Assembly: GCF_002531935.1 (NCBI RefSeq)
Contig: NZ_NWSV01000012.1
Span: 106,662-170,661 of the forward strand
Reading direction: 5' to 3'
Length of the DNA stretch: 64,000 nt
Source of the DNA: Rhizobium chutanense
GTDB taxonomy: Bacteria; Pseudomonadota; Alphaproteobacteria; Rhizobiales; Rhizobiaceae
The notes below the pieces were generated by a model that saw nothing but the letters and a program-made list of their open reading frames with translations, was not told where the DNA came from and did not search any database. The first letter of the stretch is position 1. The number at the start of each line of letters is the position of its first letter. Below, one piece after another: positions 35,125 through 42,368 of this stretch. Position numbers and translations under genes: made by a program.

Positions 35125-36594
35125 ATGTCGATAGAACCGATCGGTTTCATCGTTCTGCTGCTCGGCCTGCTCTGCGTGGTCAGCGGCGCGCGTTTTGCTA
35201 TTGCGATCCTCTGCCTGTCGACGACGCTGGGAGCGGCAGCGGCTCTGCAATTGCCCGCGCTCGGCGGCAGCAGTATCCAGCCAAGCCATCTTTTGGTGCT
35301 CTTTCTCGTTGTGGCAGCGTTGCTGCGCCCGGCTCAAACGCAGGCCCTCCTGGCCAGCATTGCCTATCCAGGTCCCGGCTTCTGGTTTGCCGCCTACATC
35401 CTGTTTTCCGTGGCATCGTCTTTCTTCCTGCCCCGCATCTTTGCAGGCGCGACCCTTGTCTACTCCTCCGCACGAGACGCCTCGGGCATGATGTCGACGG
35501 TGGCCGCTCCGCTGTCGCCGGGCTCGTCCAATCTCAGCCAGTCTGTCTATCTGCTCGGCGACCTCGCCTGCTTTGCCGTCGTCGCCGGGTTTGCTCGGCT
35601 CGGATATGCACGTTTCATCGCACAGCAGTTGATCGTCGCGTCGATCGTCTGTTTTGTTCTGGCGCTGATTGATATCGGAACCTTCCTGACCGGCCAGTCC
35701 TACCTGCTCGATGTTATCAGGAACGCGAATTATACCATGCATACGGCTGAGACGATCAGCGGCTTCAAGCGCATCGTCGGCGGCTTTCCCGAAGCGAGCA
35801 TTTATGGTGCCGTCGCGCTGGCCTATTTTTCCTTCACGCTCATGCTCTGGCTGGAGGGAGTTCAAAGCCGCATGGCGGGACTTGCAACGCTTTTCATCGG
35901 CCCGACGATCGTCCTTTGCACCTCGACAACGGCCTATATTGCCGGCATCTTCGTTGTCTCCATGTTCGTGCTGTTCTGCCTGAAGCGGCTGGTGGGCGGC
36001 CCGGCCAAGACGCCCCACGTGACGCTCCTGGTGATCACGCTGTTTCTGGTCCCTTGTGCCATCGTTGCCCTCAGCCTTGTTCCCGACGCCTGGAATTCCC
36101 TTGCCGACCTCGCGGCGACCACCCTGTCGGACAAGCTCCAATCGCAATCCGGCGAAGAACGCACCGCCTGGAATACGCTGGCCTTGATCGCATTTGTCGA
36201 TACCGCCAGTTTCGGCGCCGGCCTCGGCACGGTTCGAGCCTCGAGTTTCGTCGCGGCGTTGCTTTCCAATGTCGGATTGACCGGCACTCTTCTCTTCGCC
36301 ACCTTCCTGTACAGTCTTGTAAGAGCGTCCGGCCGGCATAGATCAGGCGATCGCGAGACGCACGCCATCGGCACCGCCGCAATTATGGCATCCATCGCCC
36401 AGGTCGCCTCGGCGGCGATATCGGGAAGCGGCACCGATCTCGGCCTGCTGTTCAGCACCACGGCGGGTCTGGCCGCCGGATGCCTTGTGGTCACCAATAT
36501 CTCGCCGCGACGCGCGACCCGATCGCTCGCCAACCGGCCCCCGCTGGAGACATCGACATCTCTGATGAGAGCGCCGATGGTTTCAACACGATGA
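35125..36594 (+). CDS. Wzy/ExoQ-like O-antigen/exopolysaccharide polymerase
   Basis: A 489-aa integral membrane protein with about ten to twelve hydrophobic segments (for example IGFIVLLLGLLCVVSGARFA at the start and HVTLLVITLFLVPCAIVALSL) and a large periplasmic loop in the second half. Wzy/ExoQ polymerases have little sequence conservation; the call rests on topology, length and its place after the export gene and before the small membrane protein. It would join flipped repeat units in the periplasm. The start has only a weak Shine-Dalgarno. The long antisense frame across it is a shadow. Confidence 0.75.
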   Translation: MSIEPIGFIVLLLGLLCVVSGARFAIAILCLSTTLGAAAALQLPALGGSSIQPSHLLVLFLVVAALLRPAQTQALLASIAYPGPGFWFAAYILFSVASSFFLPRIFAGATLVYSSARDASGMMSTVAAPLSPGSSNLSQSVYLLGDLACFAVVAGFARLGYARFIAQQLIVASIVCFVLALIDIGTFLTGQSYLLDVIRNANYTMHTAETISGFKRIVGGFPEASIYGAVALAYFSFTLMLWLEGVQSRMAGLATLFIGPTIVLCTSTTAYIAGIFVVSMFVLFCLKRLVGGPAKTPHVTLLVITLFLVPCAIVALSLVPDAWNSLADLAATTLSDKLQSQSGEERTAWNTLALIAFVDTASFGAGLGTVRASSFVAALLSNVGLTGTLLFATFLYSLVRASGRHRSGDRETHAIGTAAIMASIAQVASAAISGSGTDLGLLFSTTAGLAAGCLVVTNISPRRATRSLANRPPLETSTSLMRAPMVSTR

Positions 36595-36791
36595 TGCCGT
36601 CGCTCGAACACCGCCCCGGTGCGGATTGGTCTGGTCACACCATCGGCGCGTCCGCGCTGGACCGGAGTCGTCCGACCGCGTCGTGTTTTTCCGCGTGTTT
36701 TTCAAGGATCGTCGCTGGAAGCAGCCCGTCGGCCGAGCGTGGCCCTGCAAAGCGCTCCGCAGACGGGCATGCTGAGAGCTCTACGTCAACA

Positions 36792-37091
36792 TCAGCCTTG
36801 CGGGCGCTCGTGGGTGGTCGCGACGTTGTCTGCGACGGAATTATTTTCCCGCGCCCTGCCATTGCGCCGCAAAAACCCCGACACGAACACACCTGCCAGA
36901 TAGCCGGTTTCCATGAACACGAGGATGGCGACACTGGAGAGGATCGCCACGATCACGGAAGAGCCATTGGCAAAAGCCACGCCGCCGAAGCCGATTGCCA
37001 CGAGGAATGCAAAAATCGCGAAAGCCCAGGCACGGATGGAAGCCCCGGCAGCGATCGAAATCACGACTGCCACACCTGTGGTGATCAGCAT
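36792..37091 (-). CDS. Small membrane protein, 99 aa, copy 1
   Basis: A 99-residue protein with two or three predicted transmembrane helices (VAVVISIAAGASIRAWAFAI and VAILSSVAILVFMETGYLAG), then a basic, polar tail ending HERPQG. GGAAGGGAG sits six bases before the ATG. It converges with the polymerase gene. Its partner at 41490-41789 has the same length and shares AAGAxIRAWAFAIFAFL, a ME-CYLAG/ME-GYLAG segment and the RPxG end. No known family is recognised. Its presence next to both ExoY-like blocks suggests a role in exopolysaccharide control or assembly. Confidence 0.75.
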   Translation of the reverse strand: MLITTGVAVVISIAAGASIRAWAFAIFAFLVAIGFGGVAFANGSSVIVAILSSVAILVFMETGYLAGVFVSGFLRRNGRARENNSVADNVATTHERPQG

Positions 37092-37395
37092 GGCAATCTC
37101 CCTTCCCTCTGCATTCCGACAAACATCCCGGCACCGATGGTCGTACCGCGAAACAAGATGTCGAAACACAGCCTGGTGACAGGCAAGGCACTCTTCATGG
37201 TGAATATCTCAACAATGAACACACATAAGCCGCCGGCAGCCAGATCCGATTCAGCCACGTCCGGACCGGATGCGGCTATATATACCGAACGGCGCCCTCA
37301 TATGACAGACCTGTCGGCTCAATTCACAACCGTTCGCGCGACTGGAAAGACGATGCCGGTTCATTCGTATTGTGCACAATCGGAAGGGTGATGAC
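37092..37395. other. Intergenic region between small membrane gene and GT8 gene
   Basis: About 300 bp between divergent genes, presumably holding both promoters. Nothing else is seen; a GTCCGGAC palindrome occurs near 37258. Confidence 0.5.
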
Positions 37396-38310
37396 ATGAA
37401 CAATCAATGTGTCGTCTACGTCACGGATGTCGAGTATTCATTTCCGACCATTCTGTCGGCGCTTCAGGCTCGCAAATTCGCAAGCCCCGCGACCGATGTC
37501 TGCGTCCTCATGTCGGAACATCTCGATAATTTCGAAGAGTTGAAAGCCCTGCTCGCAACAAGCGGGGTCGACTTGATCGATGCGACCGAAGCGCTGCAGG
37601 ACTCGCTCGGCAAGCTCGACGGATCGCATTTCCAAGGACGCATCAGCGTCAGCACCATGGCCAAGCTGGTCCTTTGCGAGATCCTGCCTGTCAACTATAC
37701 CCAGATCATCTACCTCGATGGGGATACGCAGATCGTTAGCGATCTCGGGCGGCTGGAAAATGCCACGGTACCCGAGGGCAGGTTTTTCGCAGCGCGCGAT
37801 TATACCGCGATCCACGACTTCCTCGACACGGGAAAGAGCAGCTACTATTTCAACGCAGGGGTCCTGAAATTCCATCGCAACGGCTGGATCGGGCAGGAGG
37901 CGCTTGAGCTTTTTGCTAAAAACCCCGAGGCTTGCGAGGGCAAACATGATCAGGGCGCGTTGAATTATGTCTGCGGTTCAGCGCTCATCCTCGTTTCGAA
38001 CCGCTGGAACTTTCCCAAACAGTTCCTTCATCTGGTGAACATGTCCTCCTTGTCGATCGTCCATTATATGGCGCATCCGAAGCCGTGGCACGGCACTTTC
38101 TTTCCGTGGACCGATCGGGAAAGCCAGGTCTACGTCGACCTGCGCAAAGCACATCCGATCTACAACGCGCTGTACCGCGGAATAAGCTTCGACCGTAAGG
38201 TGCTCTATAAATACCGGTCGATACGAGCCCGCATCGAACACGCAATTGAGAAAGGCGGGCCCCATCCGCGGGTCCAGAGCCTGCTGGTCGGTGGCGACTA
38301 CGCCGTATGA
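37396..38310 (+). CDS. Glycosyltransferase family 8
   Basis: A 304-aa GT8 retaining glycosyltransferase. It opens with CVVYVTDVEYSFPTILSALQA, the family's typical start. The DxD metal motif is IIYLDGDTQIVSDL, and FNAGVLKFHRNGW and the later HDQGALNYV and HYMAHPKPWHG are also family landmarks. The start at 37396 has GGAAGGG eight bases upstream. It may add a galactose or glucose residue, or modify the polymer or LPS. It stands between the polymerase block and a second glycosyltransferase, in the same orientation as the latter. Confidence 0.88.
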   Translation: MNNQCVVYVTDVEYSFPTILSALQARKFASPATDVCVLMSEHLDNFEELKALLATSGVDLIDATEALQDSLGKLDGSHFQGRISVSTMAKLVLCEILPVNYTQIIYLDGDTQIVSDLGRLENATVPEGRFFAARDYTAIHDFLDTGKSSYYFNAGVLKFHRNGWIGQEALELFAKNPEACEGKHDQGALNYVCGSALILVSNRWNFPKQFLHLVNMSSLSIVHYMAHPKPWHGTFFPWTDRESQVYVDLRKAHPIYNALYRGISFDRKVLYKYRSIRARIEHAIEKGGPHPRVQSLLVGGDYAV

Positions 38311-38433
38311 TGGTGTGTTGTTGGTCAGACCTCAGGATTGTCCGCATCGGGATTGCCGGTCGAGCCGTGATGGCAGGCGGACGCGCAACTATTCTTCCAT
38401 TCATCTCAGAATGAATAATGTTCAGGACAGAAT

Positions 38434-39456
38434 ATGAGTTATAGGGCTTCCGCCGCCAGTATCTCGCATTACCTAAAAGCCCGCCTGCGCCGAGGGCTCA
38501 AAGCTCGGCAGGTCCGCTACGACCTGCTGCGCCGCGGGCTCAAGCAGGCGCGTCACGTCGTCATCTGCGTCATCCGCGACGAGGGGCACCGGCTGGCATA
38601 CTTCCTCCAGTATTATCGCGATCTCGGCTTCGAGCACTTCATCTGCATCGACAACGGCTCGACCGATGGCACGGTGGAGTTGCTGTCCAGCTTCGACGAT
38701 GTCTCTCTTCTTTCGGCTCACGGATCCTACAAGGCGGCGAGATTCGGAAACGACTGGATCAACGAAGTCATCAACCGGCACTGCCGCGAGAAATGGGTTC
38801 TCTATGTCGATGCGGACGAGTTCCTAGTCTATCCGCATTGCGACACACGGCCGATCGAACAGTTGACCGCCTATATCGATTCCACCGGCGGCCATTCGCT
38901 GCGCTCCGTCATGATCGACATGTACAGCCCGCATCCCGTTCTCGAAAACATATGCGAGCCCGGCCGCAATCCGCTTGAGGTCTGCAATCTCTTCGACCGA
39001 TCCGGCTATGTCGCGCATTTCGACAAACGCAACTGGACGATATGGATCAAGGGCGGCGTTCGCGGGCGCGTCTATTTCCACGACCGGCTCTGGGATGGCC
39101 CCGCGCTCAACAAGATACCGCTCGTCTATGTCAAGGGTGAACGTCTTTTTCTCAAGTCGTCACACCAGGTCTGGCCGCTCTCTTTGAATCTGGGCGACAT
39201 GCACGGAGCGCTCGGCGTATCCGGCGCGCTGCTGCATTTCAAGTTCCTGTCCACTTTCGTGCATAAGGTTGCCGATGCCCAGCATCGATCTCAGCATACG
39301 GAGGAATATAAGGTATATTCCGCGGGCAAAGACATGGACGACTTCGTCTATGACGATACGGCCACTTACAGAAGCTGGAAAGACCTCTCCGATCACGGTC
39401 TCATCCAGGGTGAAGGCTGGAAATACTGGAGGAATGCATCAGAGAGCGAGGTCTGA
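38434..39456 (+). CDS. Glycosyltransferase (Glyco_tranf_2_4 / GT92-like)
   Basis: A 340-aa protein with the core of the DUF-type glycosyltransferase 2-like family: HVVICVIRDEGHRLAYFLQYYRDLGFEHFICIDNGSTDGTVELL, then KWVLYVDADEFLVYP, whose DADEF supplies the DxD. The N-terminal ~35 residues are very basic, so it may bind the membrane surface. Function in the same polysaccharide pathway is inferred from location only. Confidence 0.85.
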   Translation: MSYRASAASISHYLKARLRRGLKARQVRYDLLRRGLKQARHVVICVIRDEGHRLAYFLQYYRDLGFEHFICIDNGSTDGTVELLSSFDDVSLLSAHGSYKAARFGNDWINEVINRHCREKWVLYVDADEFLVYPHCDTRPIEQLTAYIDSTGGHSLRSVMIDMYSPHPVLENICEPGRNPLEVCNLFDRSGYVAHFDKRNWTIWIKGGVRGRVYFHDRLWDGPALNKIPLVYVKGERLFLKSSHQVWPLSLNLGDMHGALGVSGALLHFKFLSTFVHKVADAQHRSQHTEEYKVYSAGKDMDDFVYDDTATYRSWKDLSDHGLIQGEGWKYWRNASESEV

Positions 39457-39595
39457 GGCGCGCAGCCGCAACGGATGGGTTAAGGGGATCGCCCAACAAT
39501 CCAAAGCCTGCAGCGCCCCTTGCGCGGCCGAAAGACACGCGACGTGGTAGCGGCGCATCAGGGAGTTTTCCTCTGCTCCCTCCGCGGAGCGAAGC

Positions 39596-40348
39596 TCAGG
39601 CGAGGGACGTCTCACCCTCGGCATAGGCTTCAAGCGCTTTCCGATTGAGAATACGGATTTTGCCTTGCGTCCCGTCGACCACTTTGCTCTCGCGCAAGCG
39701 CCGCAGGCACTGGTTGACCTTTTCACGCGACGCCGGCAGCGTCGCGGCCAGATCGTGTTGGGAGATGGTCAGTTCATCGCCGCTGTTCTGCGCATCCGTC
39801 CGGTACACGGTGGAAAGACGCAGCAACGTCCAGGCCAATCTCTGCCTCAAATTCGATCCGGCGTTGGAAATGATCCTCAGCTCGAGTTCGGAAACACGCG
39901 CCAGCGCCTTCGACAGGATCTTGACCTGGAATTGCGGATCGGTCGCACATAGGTCCCGCAGCAACCGGCCGTCGAAGTAATGCAGCTCACAATCCGACGT
40001 GGCCCGATATTCGAGATTGAGAGATTGCTTGCGCAGCACCTCCAGTTCGCCGATCAAGCCGCCTTTCGGAATGATCTCCACGATAAACTCCCGCCCATCA
40101 GCAAGCGGAGTGCTTGCCCTCACCATTCCGCGATGGACGCGGGCGAACATATCGATGACGACACCAGCGCCGGCAATAACCTCACCACGGCGAAATTTTC
40201 GAACATTCGTGCGGCAAAACGGAAACTCGTGATCCAAATCCGCCCGGCGGCCGTATTCATGACCTGCAGGCCCGCAAGTAACCGCTTCACCCGTTCGCGG
40301 AGCACTTTCCTCAGTCCTGCCGCCTCGGATGTTAATCATCCCGTCCAT
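39596..40348 (-). CDS. Crp/Fnr-family regulator, copy 2
   Basis: A 250-aa paralogue of 28792-29529. The two share long stretches such as FRRGEVIAGAGV-IDMFARVH and AATLPASREKVNQCLRRLRE, plus a GKIRILNRKALEA end. The conserved Cys in the linker before the beta-barrel is also kept. Start MDGM with GGAG nine bases upstream matches copy 1. The helix-turn-helix is intact, so it should still bind DNA, very likely the same operators. Unlike copy 1 it heads no glycosyltransferase operon. It is divergent from the second, degenerate ExoY-like gene. Confidence 0.87.
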   Translation of the reverse strand: MDGMINIRGGRTEESAPRTGEAVTCGPAGHEYGRRADLDHEFPFCRTNVRKFRRGEVIAGAGVVIDMFARVHRGMVRASTPLADGREFIVEIIPKGGLIGELEVLRKQSLNLEYRATSDCELHYFDGRLLRDLCATDPQFQVKILSKALARVSELELRIISNAGSNLRQRLAWTLLRLSTVYRTDAQNSGDELTISQHDLAATLPASREKVNQCLRRLRESKVVDGTQGKIRILNRKALEAYAEGETSLA

Positions 40349-40800
40349 TGCGAGTAACTCCACGCAGACTAATTGCCTTGCCGTCGCCGTAAACATTCGT
40401 AATGGGTCAAATTAGAAAGTCAAATAGTAATAATATAAAAATTTCGTGTTAAAACTATACATAAATCTGATTGATCCTCATATTTGAATATCTTAAAACT
40501 GCTATTGAATTCTATTGAAAGGAAATTTCCAAATCTATGTGACACTTTTTATACAATTAACAGCAACTGCACACCGAAAGAATAAATCAAGAAATTCCGG
40601 ATAAAAATTGCAAATAAAAATAAATGTAATTAATACTCAAATCACGCAGTTCGAAACGAATACTTATTTTAAGTATTCACAAGAATTTCTTTGAGGTGCA
40701 AAGATTTTATTCACGATTATGACCTTGGTCACAGACATCGAGCCTGGATTAAAACAAGCTTTGGCTGTGATTTCTGGGATTCGTTCTAACGAGGACGCGG
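40349..40800. promoter_or_regulatory. AT-rich divergent control region 2
   Basis: A 452-bp spacer, strongly A/T-rich compared with flanking genes, equivalent in place and size to 29530-30004. It shares TATTTGACTT near the regulator start (minus strand) and the 15-base motif near the transferase gene; the rest is not obviously similar. No gene is seen. Confidence 0.6.
40715..40729 (+). promoter_or_regulatory. Conserved upstream motif, copy 2
   Basis: GATTATGACCTTGGT with a downstream ACAGACA ends 71 bases before the ATG of the second ExoY-like gene. It is identical to the motif at 29922-29936. Confidence 0.6.
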
Positions 40801-41427
40801 ATGGCGGGAAAAAATCATAGCATCGACGCAACCCAAACTTGGCGGGATTTCGCCGGAGCCCGACAGAACAGGCATCCCTCCAACTCGTCACAATCCCGCA
40901 CGATCAGCAGAATTCTGAAGCGCGCGCTGGATATGCTCCTTGCGGCAACGCTCTTATTGCTTCTATCGCCGCTCTTTTTATCGGTGGCCGTCATCGTCAC
41001 GTTCAGTGACGGCGGGGCTATTTTCAATTCCCGTCGTCGGATCGGTTATAAAGGAAAGGAGTTTGGTTGCCTGGCATTTCGGACCGTGCATGTAACGGTG
41101 ATCGGCGATGTATTGCAGCGCTCAAACCTTGAGACGCTTCCGCAATTGATCAATGTGTTGCTCGGCCATATGAGCCTCGTCGGCCCCCACGCGATTACAA
41201 AAGAAGAACTGCCGCGTTATGGTGAACATGCCGATGCCTATATGTCCGTCCGTCCGGGCCTGACTGGTCATTGGCAGAGCGGTGGGCGCAGCGACATCAG
41301 CTATCGAGTTTCCCTCGATGTCGACTATCTGTCCAAATGGACGCTCGCGCAGGATTTCGTGATCATGGCAAGAACGGTATTCGCCCTGCTTTCCCGGCAT
41401 GCCTTGCTGCCAAAGCAAGAGCTGTGA
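40801..41427 (+). CDS. Degenerate ExoY-like sugar transferase paralogue, copy 2
   Basis: A 208-aa paralogue of 30005-30706 that still has the membrane anchor (KRALDMLLAATLLLLLSPLFL), LPQLINV, the EELPRYGEH segment and LTGHWQ. Compared with copy 1 it lacks about 32 residues in frame between FRT and the VIGDVLQRS segment. That removes the DPRIT region. The catalytic Asp-Glu (SIDELPQ) is Glu-Thr (NLETLPQ), KFRTM is AFRTV, and GPRP is GPHA. The reading frame and Shine-Dalgarno (GAGG, six bases) are sound, so it is translated but probably inactive as a transferase. It may regulate copy 1, as small ExoX/PsiA-type proteins do with ExoY/PssA, or be decaying. Confidence 0.8.
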   Translation: MAGKNHSIDATQTWRDFAGARQNRHPSNSSQSRTISRILKRALDMLLAATLLLLLSPLFLSVAVIVTFSDGGAIFNSRRRIGYKGKEFGCLAFRTVHVTVIGDVLQRSNLETLPQLINVLLGHMSLVGPHAITKEELPRYGEHADAYMSVRPGLTGHWQSGGRSDISYRVSLDVDYLSKWTLAQDFVIMARTVFALLSRHALLPKQEL

Positions 41428-41489
41428 CGGTCTGACACGAGGCCGAGATAGCCCTCGCCGATATCCTATCCCTGGCGCCAGCCGTCGCT

Positions 41490-41789
41490 TTATCCGTGAG
41501 GGCGCTTGCCGGTCATATGCGGTCGATCGGCGATGGAGTCCCTCTTCCGGCGTTTTTGGATATGCGCCCATAATGCGAACGCAAATAGTCCCGCCAGATA
41601 ACATATTTCCATCAAAGCAAGCAGCTGGAGGCAAGAAACGCTCGCTTCCGCAAAGGAAGAACCTCTCAGCAGGATCATGGCGCCCCAGGCCGCGACCAGC
41701 AGAAATGCGAAAATTGCAAAGGCCCAGGCGCGAATTGTCGCTCCGGCAGCGACGGAGACTGCAACCACGATGAGGGTGCTTTTCAGCAT
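41490..41789 (-). CDS. Small membrane protein, 99 aa, copy 2
   Basis: A 99-residue paralogue of 36792-37091 with the same two-helix layout (VAVSVAAGATIRAWAFAIFA and CLQLLALMEICYLAGLFAFA) and a basic tail ending GKRPHG. GGAG lies eight bases before the chosen ATG; an ATG seven codons earlier is possible. It converges with the second ExoY-like gene with a 62-bp gap. Unknown family. Confidence 0.75.
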   Translation of the reverse strand: MLKSTLIVVAVSVAAGATIRAWAFAIFAFLLVAAWGAMILLRGSSFAEASVSCLQLLALMEICYLAGLFAFALWAHIQKRRKRDSIADRPHMTGKRPHG

Positions 41790-42073
41790 TATTCCTGCTC
41801 CTCTCTTCACACCTCCTTCAAGCCGCCGTCAGCCCTGAATGCATGACGAAACGTGAAGTCGAAACGAGGTCCGATTAAAGTATTTTATCGGTTATCGTTA
41901 AAATATTGCTAAGATGGCTCAACAAGTCGAACCAGCCAGTGCCTGGAATATTCGGCTATTCATCCAGCAAAGGCGCTATACGCCAAAAAACAAGAAATCT
42001 GCAGATATTGCAGCCCGGAAGATTTAGGCATTTGGGAGCTTAATACAGGAACTATTGATGTGCAGGCGCGGCA

Positions 42074-42111
42074 TTCTCCAATCGAACGAAAGCATTCGTT
42101 CGATTGGAGAA
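42074..42111. repeat. Perfect 17-bp inverted repeat with 4-base loop
   Basis: TTCTCCAATCGAACGAA (42074-42090) is followed by AGCA and its exact complement (42095-42111). A stem this long and perfect would form a very stable RNA hairpin on either strand or a cruciform. No T-run follows on either strand, so it is not a standard terminator. Confidence 0.75.
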
Positions 42112-42290
42112 AAGATGGGGCTGCACATAGGTTTAGGACGAGTGCATTACGCTCGCCACCGCCCGGATCGCGCCTGCCAGGCAAGCACGCGATATCGACC
42201 ATATCAGCAATTGGTGGCTGCCTGCTCGAAATTCGGCACTATGAAAGGCCGGCTGCTGCTCACCCGTAACGATCGCCACCATAAAGAACG

Positions 42291-42313
42291 GGGTTCGCGG
42301 CAATGGCGAACCC
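42291..42313. repeat. 8-bp perfect hairpin near the acyltransferase 3' end
   Basis: GGGTTCGC (42291-42298) and GCGAACCC (42306-42313) with a 7-base loop lie about 55 bases past the acyltransferase stop on its strand. They might terminate or stabilise that transcript. Confidence 0.45.
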
Positions 42314-42368
42314 TGCTGATCCCTGGCCGATCAGGCTGTACCGGGAATTGCCGGCCTCGAACGGATCC

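Larger units (their letters stand above)
41790..42368. other. Intergenic region with two perfect hairpins
   Basis: About 580 bp without a convincing gene. The first part is AT-rich and should hold the promoter of the 99-aa protein. It contains a 17-bp perfect inverted repeat and a second 8-bp one, annotated separately. The short frames crossing it do not resemble proteins. Confidence 0.5.

Noticed and set aside
35050..36339. 429-codon minus-strand frame over the Wzy-like gene
   Set aside because: Charged, repetitive antisense translation; the plus frame has the expected membrane protein topology.
40349..40800. Hidden gene in the AT-rich spacer
   Set aside because: Frames in this spacer are short and stop-rich; base composition and the shared motif indicate regulatory DNA.
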